Counted from the stretch's first letter, positions 13,250 through 26,495 are shown. The stretch is 64,000 bases of DNA from Schoenoplectus triqueter (GCA_964058805.1 CAXKVV010002167.1:124001-188000); one strand, 5' to 3'. Program-made: numbers and translations. Notes: generated by a model not told the origin, from the letters alone.

Positions 13250-13830
13250 GTCCGGGCGCGCAAAACTTGAAAGCGGGAAAGGACGCCCTCGATAACGCCG
13301 AAAACGAATCCGGGCGCGCAAAACATGCAAACGGGATCCGACGACCTCGGCACCGCCGAAAACGAGTCCGGGCGCGAAAAACATTAAAACGGGACCCGAC
13401 GGCCTCGGCAACGTCGAAAACGTGTCCGGGCGCGCAAAACAAGAAAACGGGACCCGTCCACGTCGGCACCGCCGAAAACGAGTACGGAGGCGCAAAACAT
13501 GAAAACTGCACCCGACGACCTCGGCAACGCCCAAAACGTGTCCGGGCACGAAAAACTTGAAAAAGGGAAAGGACGCCCTCGGTACCGCCGAAAATGAGTC
13601 CGGGCGCGCAAAACAAGAAAACGGGACCCGACGACGTCGGCGCCGCCGAAAATGATTCTGTGCGCGCAAAACATGAAAGCGGGACCTGACGACCTCGGCA
13701 ACGCCCCAAAACGTGTCCGGGCGCGCAAAACTCGAAAACGGGACAGGACGCCCTCGGCACCGCCGAAAACTAGTCCGGGCGGGCAAAACAAGAAAACGGG
13801 ACCCGACGCCCTCGGCACCGCCGTAAACGA
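13250..13830 (+). repeat. 10-monomer mini-HOR (581 bp)
   Basis: m1-m10 are followed directly by another m1 at 13,831. m10 is the half-II paralogue of m22, which normally precedes m1, so the junction is what a crossover between the two decamer halves would leave. m9 ends with an actag variant (gaaaactag) near 13,770. The same mini-unit recurs at 21,143. Confidence 0.87.
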
Positions 13831-15281
13831 GTCCGGGCGCGCAAAACTTGAAAGCGGGAAAGGACGCCCTCGGTAACGCCGAAAACGAATCCGGGCGCGC
13901 AAAACATGCAAACGGGATCCGACGACCTCGGCACCGCCGAAAACGAGTCCGGGCGCGCAAAACATTAAAACGGGACCCGACGGCCTCGGCAACGTCGAAA
14001 ACGTGTCCGGGCGCGCAAAACAAGAAAACGGGACCCGTCCACGTCGGCACCGCCGAAAACGAGTACGGGCGCGCAAAACATGAAAACGGCACCCGACGAC
14101 CTCGGCAACGCCCAAAACGTGTCCGGGCACGAAAAACTTGAAAAAGGGAAAGGACGCCCTCGGTACCGCCGAAAATGAGTCCGGGCGCGCAAAACAAGAA
14201 AACGGGACCCGACGACGTCGGCGCCGCCGAAAATGATTCTGGGCGCGCAAAACATGAAAACGGGACCCGACGACCTCGGCAACGCCCCAAAACGTGTCCG
14301 GGCGCGCAAAACTCGAAAACGGGACAGGACGCCCTCGGCACCGCCGAAAACGAGTCCGGGCGCGCAAAACATGAAAACGGGACCCGACGACCTCGGCACC
14401 GCCGAATACGAGTCCGGGCGCGCAAAACATGAAAACGGGACTCGACGCCCTCGGCTACGCCCAAAACATGTCCGGGCGCGCAAAACTCGAAAACGGGACA
14501 GGACGCCCTCGGCACCGCCCAAAACGAGTCCGGGCGCGCAAAACAAGAAAACGGGACCCGACGCCCTCGGCACCGCCGTAAATGAGTCCGGGCGCGCAAA
14601 ACTTGAAAACGGGAAAGGACGCCCTCGGTAACGGCGAAAACGAGTCAGGGCGCGCAAAACATGAAAACGGGACCCGACAACCTCGGCACCGCCGAATACG
14701 AGTCCGGGCGCGCAAAACATGAAAACGGGTCCCGACGAACTCGGCAACGCCGAAAACCTGTCCGGGCGCGCAAAACTAGAAAACGGGACCCGACGACGTC
14801 GGCATCGCCGAAAACGTGTCCGGGCGCGCAAAACATCAAAACGGCACCCGACGACCTCGGCAACGCCCAAAACGTGTCCGAGCGCGCAAAACTCGAAAAC
14901 GGGACAGGACGCCCTCGGTACCGCCGAAAACGAGTCCGGGCGCGCAAAACAAGAAAACGGGACCCGACGACGTCGGCATCGCCGAAAACGTGTCCGAGCG
15001 CGCAAAACATCAAAACGGCACCCGACGACCTCGGCAACGCCCAAAACGTTTCCGAGCGCGCAAAACTCGAAAACGGGACAGGACGCCCTCGGTACCGTCG
15101 AAAACGAGTCCGGGCGCGCAAAACATGAAAACGGGACTCGACGCCCTCGGCTACGCCCAAAACGTGTTCGGGCGCGCAAAACTCAAAAACGGGACAGGAC
15201 GCCCTCGGTACCGCCGAAAACGTGTCCGGGCGCGCAAAACATGAAAACGGGACCCGACGCCCTCGGCACCGCCGTAAACGA
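13831..15281 (+). repeat. 25-monomer scrambled HOR (1,451 bp)
   Basis: m1-m9 are in order, then m12, m20, an m9-like monomer, m10-m13, two catc-bearing m17-m19 triplets, and m20-m22. From about 14,254 it matches 6,301-7,328 at offset 7,953. It differs from that unit by retaining m5-m7, one triplet. Confidence 0.8.
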
Positions 15282-16499
15282 GTCCGGGCGCGCAAAACTT
15301 GAAGCGGGAAAGGACGCCCTCGGTAACGCCGAAAACGAATCCGGGCGCGCAAAACATGCAAACGGGATCCGACGACCTCGGCACCGCCGAAAACGAGTCC
15401 GGGCGCGCAAAATAATAAAACGGGACCCGACGGCCTCGGCAACGTCGAAAACGTGTCCGGGCGCGCAAAACAAGAAAACGGGACCCGTCCACGTCGGCAC
15501 CGCCGAAAACGAGTACGGGCGCGCAAAACATGAAAACGGCACCCGACGACCTCGGCAACGCCCAAAACGTGTCCGGGCACGAAAAACTTGAAAAAGGGAA
15601 AGGACGCCCTCGGTACCGCCGAAAATGAGTCCGGGCGCGCAAAACAAGAAAACGGGACCCGACGACGTCGGCGCCGCCGAAAATGATTCCGGGCGCGTAA
15701 AACATGAAAACGGGACCCGACGACCTCGGCACCGCCGAAAACGAGTCCGGGCGCGCAAAACAAGAAAACGGGACCCGACGACGTCGGCGCCGCCGAAAAT
15801 GATTCTGGGCGCGCAAAACATGAAAACGGGACCCGACGACCTCGGCAACGCCCCAAAACGTGTCCGGGCGCGCAAAACTCGAAAACGGGACAGGACGCCC
15901 TCGGCACCGCCGAAAACGAGTCCGGGCGCGCAAAACAAGAAAACGGGACCCGACGCCCTCGGCACCGCCGTAAACGAGTCCGGGCGCGCAAAACTTGAAA
16001 ACGGGAAAGGACGTCCTCGGTAACGGCGAAAACGAGTCCGGGCGCGCAAAACATGAAAACGGGACCCGACGACCTCGGCACCGCCGAATACGACTCCGGG
16101 CGCGCAAAACATGAAAACGGGTCCCGACGAACTCGGCAACGCCGAAAACGTGTCCGGGCGCGCAAAACAAGAAAACGGGACCCGACGACGTCGGCACCGC
16201 CGAAAACGAGTCCGGGCGCGCAAAACATGAAAACAGCACCCGACGACCTCGGCAACGCCCAAAAGGTGTCCTCGTGCTCAAAACTCGAAAACGGGACAGG
16301 ACGCCCTCGGTACCGCCGAAAACGAGTCCGGGCGCGCAAAACATGAAAACGGGACTCGACGCCCTCGGCTACGCCCAAAACGTGTCCGGGCGCGCAAAAC
16401 TCAAAAACGGGACAGGACGCCCTCGGTACCGCCGAAAACGTGTCCGGGCGCGCAAAACATGAAAACGGGACCCGACGCCCTCGGCACCGCCGTAAACGA
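15282..16499 (+). repeat. 21-monomer HOR variant, second copy
   Basis: Matches 7,329-8,546 at offset 7,953, including the one-base loss in m1, the two extra monomers after m7, the gcgcgtaaaac box near 15,697 and the m15-to-m19 junction near 16,266. Confidence 0.83.
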
Positions 16500-19150
16500 G
16501 TCCGGGCGCGCAAAACTTGAAAGCGGGAAAGGACGCCCTCGGTAACGCCGAAAACGAATCCGGGCGCGCAAAACATGCAAACGGGATCCGACGACCTCGG
16601 CACCGCCGAAAACGAGTCCGGGCGCGCAAAACATTTAAACGGGACCCGACGGCCTCGGCAACGTCGAAAACGTGTCCGGGCGCGCAAAACAAGAAAACGG
16701 GACCCGTCCACGTCGGAACCGCCGAAAACGAGTACGGGCGCGCAAAACATGAAAACGGCACCCGACGACCTCGGCAACGCCCAAAACGTGTCCGGGCACG
16801 AAAAACTTGAAAAAGGGAAAGGACGCCCTCGGTACCGCCGAAAATGAGTCCAGGCTCGCAAAACAAGAAAACGGGACCCGACGACGTCGGCGCCGCCGAA
16901 AATGATTCCGGGCGCGCAAAACATGAAAACGGGACCCGACGACCTCGGCAACGCCCCAAAACGTGTCCGGGCGCGCAAAACTCGAAAACGGGACAGGACG
17001 CCCTCGGCACCTCCGAAAACGAGTCCGGGCGCGCAAAACAAGAAAACGGGACCCGACGCCCTCGGCACCGCCGTAAATGAGTCCGGGCGCGCAAAACTTG
17101 AAAACGGGAAAGGACGCCCTCGGTAACGGCGAAAACGAGTCCGGGCGCGCAAAACATGAAAACGGGACCCGACGACCTCGGCACCGCCGAATACGAGTCC
17201 GGGCGCGCAAAACATGAAAACGGGTCCCGACGAACTCGGCAACGCCGAAAACGTGTCCGGGCGCGCAAAACAAGAAAACGGGACCCGACGACGTCGGCAT
17301 CGCCGAAAACGAGTCCGGGCGCGCAAAACATGAAAACGGCACCCGCCGACCTCGGCAACGCCCAAAAGGTGTCCTAGTGCGCAAAACTCAAAAACGGGAA
17401 AGGACGCCCTCGGTACCGCCGAAAACGAGTCCGGGCGCGCAAAACTAGAAAACGGGACCCGACGACGTCGGCACCGCCGAAAACGAGTCCGGGCGCGCAA
17501 AACATGAAAACGGCACCCGACGACCTCGGCAACGCCCAAAACGTGTCCGAGCGCGCAAAACTCGAAAACGGGACAGGACGCCCTCGGTACCGCCGAAAAC
17601 GAGTCCGGGCACGCAAAACATGAAAACGGGACTCGACGCCCTCGGCTACGCCCAAAACGTGTCCGGGCGCGCAAAACTCGAAAACGGGACAGGACGCCCT
17701 CGGCACCGCCGAAAACGAGTCCGGGCGCGCAAAACAAGAAAACGGGACCCGACGCCCTCGGCACCGCCGTAAACGAGTCCGGGCGCGCAAAACTTGAAAA
17801 CGGGAAAGGACGCCCTCGGTAACGGCGAAAACGAGTCCGGGCGCGCAAAACATGAAAACGGGACCCGACGACCTCGGCACCGCCGAATACGAGTCCGGGC
17901 GCGCAAAACATGAAAACGGGTCCCGACGAACTCGGCAACGCCGAAAACGTGTCCAGGCGCGCAAAACAAGAAAACGGGACCCGACGACGTCGGCAACGCC
18001 GAAAACGAGTCCGGGCGCGCAAAACATGAAAACGGCACCCGCCGACCTCGGCAACGCCCAAAAGGTGTCCTAGTGCGCAAAACTCGAAAACGGGAAAGGA
18101 CGCCCTCGGTACCGCCGAAAACGAGTCCGGGCGCGCAAAACAAGAAAACGGGACCCGACGACGTCGGCATCGCCGAAAACGTGTCCGGGCGCACAAAACA
18201 TCAAAACGGCACCCGACGACCTCGGCAACGCCCAAAACGTGTCCGAGCGCGCAAAACTCGAAAACGGGACAGGACGCCCTCGGTACCGCCGAAAACGAGT
18301 CCGGGCGCGCAAAACAAGAAAACGGGACCCGACGACGTCGGCATCGCCGAAAACGTGTCCGGGCGCGCAAAACATCAAAACGGCACCCGACGACCTCGGC
18401 AACGCCCAAAACGTGTCAGAGCGCGCAAAACTCGAAAACGGGACAGGACGCCCTCGGTACCGTCGAAAACGAGTCCGGGCGCGCAAAACATGAAAACGGG
18501 ACTCGACGCCCTCGGCTACGCCCAAAACGTGTTCGGGCGCGCAAAACTCAAAAACGGGACAGGACGCCCTCGGTACCGCCGAAAACGTGTCCGGGCGCGC
18601 AAAACATGAAAACGGGACCCGACGCCCTCGGCACCGCCGTAAACGAGTCCGGGCGCGCAAAACTTGAAAGCGGGAAAGGACGCCCTCGGTAACGCCGAAA
18701 ACGAATCCGGGCGCGCAAAACATGCAAACGGGATCCGACGACCTCGGCACCGCCGAAAACGAGTCCGGGCGCGCAAAACATTAAAACGGGACCCGACGGC
18801 CTCGGCAACGTCGAAAACGTGTCCGGGCGCGCAAAACAAGAAAACGGGACCCGTCCACGTCGGCACCACCGAAAACGAGTACGGGCGCGCAAAACATGAA
18901 AACGGCACCCGACGACCTCGGCAACGCCCAAAACGTGTCCGGGCACGAAAAACTTGAAAAAGGGAAAGGACGCCCTCGGTACCGCCGAAAATGAGTCCGG
19001 GCGCGCAAAACAAGAAAACGGGACCCGACGACGTCGGCGCCGCCGAAAATGATTCTGGGCGCGCAAAACATGAAAACGGGACCCGACGACCTCGGCAACG
19101 CCCCAAAACGTGTCCGGGCGCGCAAAACTCGAAAACGGGACAGGACGCCC
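15846..19150 (+). repeat. 7.9-kb super-repeat, truncated copy 3
   Basis: It begins with the same caacgcccca register, 7,953 bp after copy 2, and follows copy 2 through the 21-mer end and the 37-monomer unit. It stops at an m9/m13 hybrid near 19,150 (cggcaacgccgaaaacgtgt following an m9 start). Beyond that, 19,152-19,866 duplicates 17,933-18,647 at an offset of 1,219 bp, so the copy was cut by a HOR-scale exchange. Confidence 0.78.
16500..18646 (+). repeat. 37-monomer HOR variant, third copy
   Basis: Third occurrence of the m20-to-m9 type. Small differences from the earlier copies include caggctcgc near 16,852, ctcaaaaac at m16 near 17,387, and gtcggcaacgcc for gtcggcaccgcc near 17,992. These mark it as independently diverging. 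Confidence 0.83.
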
Positions 19151-19865
19151 TCGGCAACGCCGAAAACGTGTCCAGGCGCGCAAAACAAGAAAACGGGACC
19201 CGACGACGTCGGCAACGCCGAAAACGAGTCCGGGCGCGCAAAACATGAAAACGGCACCCGCCGACCTCGGCAACGCCCAAAAGGTGTCCTAGTGCGCAAA
19301 ACTCGAAAACGGGAAAGGACGCCCTCGGTACCGCCGAAAACGAGTCCGGGCGCGCAAAACAAGAAAACGGGACCCGACGACGTCGGCATCGCCGAAAACG
19401 TGTCCGGGCGCACAAAACATCAAAACGGCACCCGACGACCTCGGCAACGCCCAAAACGTGTCCGAGCGCGCAAAACTCGAAAACGGGACAGGACGCCCTC
19501 GGTACCGCCGAAAACGAGTCCGGGCGCGCAAAACAAGAAAACGGGACCCGACGACGTCGGCATCGCCGAAAACGTGTCCGGGCGCGCAAAACATCAAAAC
19601 GGCACCCGACGACCTCGGCAACGCCCAAAACGTGTCAGAGCGCGCAAAACTCGAAAACGGGACAGGACGCCCTCGGTACCGTCGAAAACGAGTCCGGGCG
19701 CGCAAAACATGAAAACGGGACTCGACGCCCTCGGCTACGCCCAAAACGTGTTCGGGCGCGCAAAACTCAAAAACGGGACAGGACGCCCTCGGTACCGCCG
19801 AAAACGTGTCCGGGCGCGCAAAACATGAAAACGGGACCCGACGCCCTCGGCACCGCCGTAAACGA
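18647..19865 (+). repeat. 21-monomer HOR with an m9/m13 hybrid (1,219 bp)
   Basis: m1-m8, then one monomer that begins as m9 (ctcg, gggacagg) and ends as m13 (ggcaacgccgaaaacgtgtccagg) near 19,150, then m14-m19, a repeated triplet m17-m19, and m20-m22. The right part is a direct duplicate of 17,933-18,647. Confidence 0.8.
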
Positions 19866-21142
19866 GTCCGGGCGCGCAAAACTTGAAAGCGGGAAAGGAC
19901 GCCCTCGGTAACGCCGAAAACGAATCCGGGCGCGCAAAACATGCAAACGGGATCCGACGACCTCGGCACCGCCGAAAACGAGTCCGGGCGCGCAAAACAT
20001 TAAAACGGGACCCGACGGCCTCGGCAACGTCGAAAACGTGTCCGGGCGCGCAAAACAAGAAAACGGGACCCGTCCACGTCGGCACCGCCGAAAACGAGTA
20101 CGGGCGCGCAAAACATGAAAACGGCACCCGACGACCTCGGCAACGCCCAAAACGTGTCCGGGCACGAAAAACTTGAAAAAGGGAAAGGACGCCCTCGGTA
20201 CCGCCGAAAATGAGTCCGGGCGCGCAAAACAAGAAAACGGGACCCGACGACGTCGGCGCCGCCGAAAATGATTCTGGGCGCGCAAAACATGAAAACGGGA
20301 CCCGACGACCTCGGAAACGCCCCAAAACGTGTCCGGGCGCGCAAAACTCGAAAACGGGACAGGACGCCCTCGGCACCGCCGAAAACGAGTCCGGGCGCGC
20401 AAAACAAGAAAACGGGACCCGACGCCCACGGCACCGCCGTAAACGAGTCCGGGCGCGCAAAACTTGAAAACGGGAAAGGACGACCTCGGTAACGGCGAAA
20501 ACGAGTCCGGGGGCGCAAAACATGAAAACGGGACCCGACGACCTCGGCACCGCCGAATACGAGTCCGGGCGCGCAAAACATGAAAACGGGTCCCGACGAA
20601 CTCGGCAACGCCGAAAACGTGTCCGGGCGCGCAAAACAAGAAAACGGGACCCGACGACGTCGGCACCGCCGAAAACGAGTCCGGGCGCGCAAAACATTAA
20701 AACAGCACCCGACGACCTCGGCAACGCCCAAAAGGTGTCCTTGTGCGCAAAACTCGAAAACGGGAAAGGACGCCCTCGGTACCGCCGAAAATGAGTCCGG
20801 GCGCGCAAAACAAGAAAACGGGACCCGACGACGTCGGCACCGCCGAAAACGAGTCCGGGCGCGCAAAACATGAAAACGGCACCCGACGACCTCGGCAACG
20901 CCCAAAACGTGTCCGAGCGCGCAAAACCCGAAAACGGGACAGGACGCCCTCGGTACCGCCGAAAACGAGTCCGGGCGCGCAAAACATGAAAACGGGACTC
21001 GACGCCCTCGGCTACGCCCAAAACGTGTCCGGGCGCGCAAAACTCAAAAACGGGACAGGACGCCCTCGGTACCGCCGAAAACGTGTCCGGGCGCGCAAAA
21101 CATGAAAACGGGACCCGACGCCCTCGGCACCGCCGTAAACGA
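19866..21142 (+). repeat. 22-monomer HOR, near-copy of the 11,971 unit
   Basis: Follows 11,971-13,249 at an offset of 7,895 then 7,893 bp; it lacks the 2-bp insertion seen at 12,999. Shared private variants are gtccttgtgcgc, gggggcgc, cgcccacggc and cccgaaaac at m19. The stretch from here to about 26.1 kb also repeats itself at an offset of 4,412 bp (19,866 to 24,278). Confidence 0.83.
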
Positions 21143-21723
21143 GTCCGGGCGCGCAAAACTTGAAAGCGGGAAAGGACGCCCTCGATAACGCCGAAAACGA
21201 ATCCGGGCGCGCAAAACATGCAAACGGGATCCGACGACCTCGGCACCGCCGAAAACGAGTCCGGGCGCGAAAAACATTAAAACGGGATCCGACGGCCTCG
21301 GCAACGTCGAAAACGTGTCCGGGCGCGCAAAACAAGAAAACGGGACCCGTCCACGTCGGCACCGCCGAAAACGAGTACGGAGGCGCAAAACATGAAAACT
21401 GCACCCGACGACCTCGGCAACGCCCAAAACGTGTCCGGGCACGAAAAACTTGAAAAAGGGAAAGGACGCCCTCGGTACCGCCGAAAATGAGTCCGGGCGC
21501 GCAAAACAAGAAAACGGGACCCGACGACGTCGGCGCCGCCGAAAATGATTCTGTGCGCGCAAAACATGAAAGCGGGACCTGACGACCTCGGCAACGCCCC
21601 AAAACGTGTCCGGGCGCGCAAAACTCGAAAACGGGACAGGACGCCCTCGGCACCGCCGAAAACGAGTCCGGGCGGGCAAAACAAGAAAACGGGACCCGAC
21701 GCCCTCGGCACCGCCGTAAACGA
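21143..21723 (+). repeat. 10-monomer mini-HOR, second copy
   Basis: Same m1-m10 composition as 13,250-13,830 (offset 7,893), again ending in m10 followed by m1. Differences include gggatccgacgg in m3 near 21,285 and gaaaacgag in place of gaaaactag at the m9 end. Confidence 0.86.
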
Positions 21724-24700
21724 GTCCGGGCGCGCAAAACTTGAAAGCGGGAAAGGACGCCCTCGGTAACGCCGAAAACGAATCCGGGCGCGCAAAACAT
21801 GCAAACGGGATCCGACGACCTCGGCACCGCCGAAAACGAGTCCGGGCGCGCAAAACATTAAAACGGGACCCGACGGCCTCGGCAACGTCGAAAACGTGTC
21901 CGGGCGCGCAAAACAAGAAAACGGGACCCGTCCACGTCGGCACCGCCGAAAACGAGTACGGGCGCGCAAAACATGAAAACGGCACCCGACGACCTCGGCA
22001 ACGCCCAAAACGTGTCCGGGCACGAAAAACTTGAAAAAGGGAAAGGACGCCCTCGGTACCGCCGAAAATGAGTCCGGGCGCGCAAAACAAGAAAACGGGA
22101 CCCGACGACGTCGGCGCCGCCGAAAATGATTCTGGGCGCGCAAAACATGAAAACGGGACCCGACGACCTCGGCAACGCCCCAAAACGTGTCCGGGCGCGC
22201 AAAACTCGAAAACGGGACAGGACGCCCTCGGCACCGCCGAAAACGAGTCCGGGCGCGCAAAACAAGAAAACGGGACCCGACGCCCTCGGCACCGCCGTAA
22301 ACGAGTCCGGGCGCGCAAAACTTGAAAACGGGAAAGGACGTCCTCGGTAACGGCGAAAACGAGTCCGGGCGCGCAAAACATGAAAACGGGACCCGACGAC
22401 CTCGGCACCGCCGAATATGAGTCCGGGCGCGCAAAACATGAAAACGGGTCCCGACGAACTCGGCAACGCCGAAAACGTGTCCGGGCGCGCAAAACAAGAA
22501 AACGGGACCCGACGACGTCGGCACCGCCGAAAACGAGTCCGGGCGCGCAAAACATGAAAACAGCACCCGCCGACCTCGGCAACGCCCAAAAGGTGTCCAA
22601 GTGCGCAAAACTCGAAAACGGGAAAGGACGCCCTCGGTACCGCCGAAAACGAGTCCGGGCGCGCATAACAAGAAAACGGGACCCGACGACGTCGGCACCG
22701 CCGAAAACGAGTCCGGGCGCGCAAAACATGAAAACGGCACCCGACGACCTCGGCAATGCCCAAAACGTGTCCGAGCGCGCAAAACTCGAAAACGGGACAG
22801 GACGCCCTCGGTACCGTCGAAAACGAGTCCGGGCGCGCAAAACATGAAAACGGGACTCGACGCCCTCGGCTACGCCCAAAACGTGTCCGGGCGCGCAAAA
22901 CTCAAAAACGGGACAGGACGCCCTCGGTACCGCCGAAAACGTGTCCGGGCGCGCAAAACATGAAAACGGGACCCGACGCCCTCGGCACCGCCGTAAACGA
23001 GTCCGGGCGCGCAAAACTTGAAAGCGGGAAAGGATGCCCTCGGTAACGCCGAAAACGAATCCGGGCGCGCAAAACATGCAAACGGGATCCGACGACCTCG
23101 GCACCGCCGAAAATGAATCCGGGCGCGCAAAACATTAAAACGGGACCCGACGGCCTCGGCAACGTCGAAAACGTGTCCGGGCGCGCAAAACAAGAAAACG
23201 GGACCCGTCCACGTCGGCACCGCCGAAAACGAGTACGGGCGCGCAAAACATGAAAACGGCACCCGACGACCTCGGCAACGCCCAAAACGTGTCCGGGCAC
23301 GAAAAACTTGAAAAAGGGAAAGGACGTCCTCGGTACCGCCGAAAATGAGTCCGGGCGCGCAAAACAAGAAAACGGGACCCGACGACGTCGGCGCCGCCGA
23401 AAATTATTCTGGGCGCGCAAAACATGAAAACGGGACCCGACGACCTCGGAAACGCCCCAAAACGTGTCCGGGCGCGCAAAACTCGAAAACGGGACAGGAC
23501 GCCCTCGGCACCGCCGAAAACGAGTCCGGGCGCGCAAAACAAGAAAACGGGACCCGACGCCCACGGCACCGCCGTAAACGAGTCCGGGCGCGCAAAACTT
23601 GAAAACGGGAAAGGACGACCTCGGTAACGGCGAAAACGAGTCCGGGGGCGCAAAACATGAAAACGGGACCCGACGACCTCGGCACCGCCGAATACGAGTC
23701 CGGGCGCGCAAAACATGAAAACGGGTCCCGACGAACTCGGCAACGCCGAAAACGTGTCCGGGCGCGCAAAACAAGAAAACGGGACCCGACGACGTCGGCA
23801 CCGCCGAAAACGAGTCCGGGCGCGCAAAACATTAAAACAGCACCCGCCGACCTCGGCAACGCCCAAAAGGTGTCCTTGTGCGCAAAACTCGAAAACGGGA
23901 AAGGACGCCCTCGGTACCGCCGAAAATGAGTCCGGGCGCGCAAAACAAGAAAACGGGACCCGACGACGTCGGCACCGCCGAAAACGAGTCCGGGCGCGCA
24001 AAACATGAAAACGGCACCCGACGACCTCGGCAACGCCCAAAACGTGTCCGAGCGCGCAAAACCCGAAAACGGGACAGGACGCCCTCGGTACCGCCGAAAA
24101 CGAGTCCGGGCGCGCAAAACATGAAAACGGGACTCGACGCCCTCGGCTACGCCCAAAACGTGTCCGGGCGCGCAAAACTCAAAAACGGGACAGGACGCCC
24201 TCGGTACCGCCGAAAACGTGTCCGGGCGCGCAAAACATGAAAACGGGACCCGACGCCCTCGGCACCGCCGTAAACGAGTCCGGGCGCGCAAAACTTGAAA
24301 GCGGGAAAGGACGCCCTCGATAACGCCGAAAACGAATCCGGGCGCGCAAAACATGCAAACGGGATCCGACGACCTCGGCACCGCCGAAAACGAGTCCGGG
24401 CGCGAAAAACATTAAAACGGGACCCGACGGCCTCGGCAACGTCGAAAACGTGTCCGGGCGCGCAAAACAAGAAAACGGGACCCGTCCACGTCGGCACCGC
24501 CGAAAACGAGTACGGGCGCGCAAAACATGAAAACGGCACCCGACGACCTCGGCAACGCCCAAAACGTGTCCGGGCACGAAAAACTTGAAAAAGGGAAAGG
24601 ACGCCCTCGGTACCGCCGAAAATGAGTCCGGGCGCGCAAAACAAGAAAACGGGACCCGACGACGTCGGCGCCGCCGAAAATGATTCTGGGCGCGCAAAAC

Positions 24701-25554
24701 ATGAAAACGGGACCCGACGACCTCGGAAACGCCCCAAAACGTGTCCGGGCGCGCAAAACTCGAAAACGGGACAGGACGCCCTCGGCACCGCCGAAAACGA
24801 GTCCGGGCGCGCAAAACAAGAAAACGGGACCCGACGCCCACGGCACCGCCGTAAACGAGTCCGGGCGCGCAAAACTTGAAAACGGGAAAGGACGACCTCG
24901 GTAACGGCGAAAACGAGTCCGGGGGCGCAAAACATGAAAACGGGACCCGACGACCTCGGCACCGCCGAATACGAGTCCGGGCGCGCAAAACATGAAAACG
25001 GGTCCCGACGAACTCGGCAACGCCGAAAACGTGTCCGGGCGCGCAAAACAAGAAAACGGGACCCGACGACGTCGGCACCGCCGAAAACGAGTCCGGGCGC
25101 GCAAAACATTAAAACAGCACCCGACGACCTCGGCAACGCCCAAAAGGTGTCCTTGTGCGCAAAACTCGAAAACGGGAAAGGACGCCCTCGGTACCGCCGA
25201 AAATGAGTCCGGGCGCGCAAAACAAGAAAACGGGACCCGACGACGTCGGCACCGCCGAAAACGAGTCCGGGCGCGCAAAACATGAAAACGGCACCCGACG
25301 ACCTCGGCAACGCCCAAAACGTGTCCGAGCGCGCAAAACCCGAAAACGGGACAGGACGCCCTCGGTACCGCCGAAAACGAGTCCGGGCGCGCAAAACATG
25401 AAAACGGGACTCGACGCCCTCGGCTACGCCCAAAACGTGTCCGGGCGCGCAAAACTCAAAAACGGGACAGGACGCCCTCGGTACCGCCGAAAACGTGTCC
25501 GGGCGCGCAAAACATGAAAACGGGACCCGACGCCCTCGGCACCGCCGTAAACGA
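21724..25554 (+). repeat. Three regular 22-monomer HORs
   Basis: Units start at 21,724, 23,001 and 24,278, each 1,277 bp. The first matches 10,694 onward at offset 11,030 and carries gcgcataacaag. The second and third carry the gtccttgtgcgc and cgcccacggc set. All have cgggtcccg at m13; m15 is catg in the first and catt in the others. Confidence 0.87.
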
Positions 25555-26495
25555 GTCCGGGCGCGCAAAACTTGAAAGCGGGAAAGGACGCCCTCGATAA
25601 CGCCGAAAACGAATCCGGGCGCGCAAAACATGCAAACGGGATCCGACGACCTCGGCACCGCCGAAAACGAGTCCGGGCGCGAAAAACATTAAAACGGGAC
25701 CCGACGGCCTCGGCAACGTCGAAAACGTGTCCGGGCGCGCAAAACAAGAAAACGGGACCCGTCCACGTCGGCACCGCCGAAAACGAGTACGGAGGCGCAA
25801 AACATGAAAACTGCACCCGACGACCTCGGCAACGCCCAAAACGTGTCCGGGCACGAAAAACTTGAAAAAGGGAAAGGACGCCCTCGGTACCGCCGAAAAT
25901 GAGTCCGGGCGCGCAAAACAAGAAAACGGGACCCGACGACGTCGGCGCCGCCGAAAATGATTCTGTGCGCGCAAAACATGAAAGCGGGACCTGACGACCT
26001 CGGCAACGCCCCAAAACGTGTCCGGGCGCGCAAAACTCGAAAACGGGACAGGACGCCCTCGGCACCGCCGAAAACGAGTCCGGGCGGGCAAAACAAGAAA
26101 ACGGGACCCGACGCCCTCGGCACCGCCGTAAACGAGTCCGGGCGCGCAAAACTTGAAAACGGGAAAGGACGCCCTCGGTAACGGCGAAAACGAGTCCGGG
26201 CGCGCAAAACATGAAAACAGGACCCGACGACCTCGGCACCGCCGAATACGAGTCCGGGCGCGCAAAACATGAAAACAGGTCCCGACGAACTCGGCAACGC
26301 CGAAAACGTGTCCGTGCGCGCAAAACAAGAAAACGGGACCCGACGACGTCGGCACCGCCGAAAACGAGTCCGGGCGCGCAAAACATGAAAACAGCACCCG
26401 AAAACGGGAATGGACGCCCTCGGTACCGCCGAAAACGTGTCCGGCGCGCAAAACATGAAAACGGGACCCGACGCCCTAGGCACCGCCGTAAACGA
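25555..26495 (+). repeat. HOR broken by a 45-bp deletion (941 bp)
   Basis: m1-m14 are in order. At 26,391-26,412 an m15 start (cagcacccg) runs straight into an m16- or m21-like aaaacgggaatgg, removing about 45 bp within the monomer period, and m22 follows. This is one of the few indels in the window that is not a whole number of monomers. Confidence 0.82.

Larger units (their letters stand above)
7893..15845 (+). repeat. 7.9-kb super-repeat, copy 2
   Basis: This copy starts with the same m8 tail (caacgcccca) as base 1. Its first ~4.1 kb matches copy 1 at offset 7,892. Its last part, from about 14,254, matches 6,301 onward at offset 7,953. Its centre (about 11,971-14,250) instead recurs at 19,866-22,150 (offset 7,893-7,895), and sequence from about 10.8 kb also recurs at 21.86 kb (offset 11,030). 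It therefore has at least two later descendants to its right. Confidence 0.82.

Noticed and set aside
14719..15591. Lys/Arg-rich plus-strand open frames (up to 290 codons) resembling basic chromatin proteins
   Set aside because: They start at any ATG or TTG in the repeat and end at random variant stops such as ccgtaaacg. The basic composition is forced by the cgaaaacg and cgccga elements. No conserved frame persists across units.
14645..18409. A 1,254-codon open frame on the minus strand, and similar ones at 5,921-9,412 (1,163 codons), 59,999-62,755 (918) and 52,309-54,837 (842)
   Set aside because: The monomer lacks tta, cta and tca, so minus-strand stops are rare in every frame. Long frames overlap in several phases, follow monomer variants rather than fixed boundaries, and have no start context, domain or introns. 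They are satellite artefacts.
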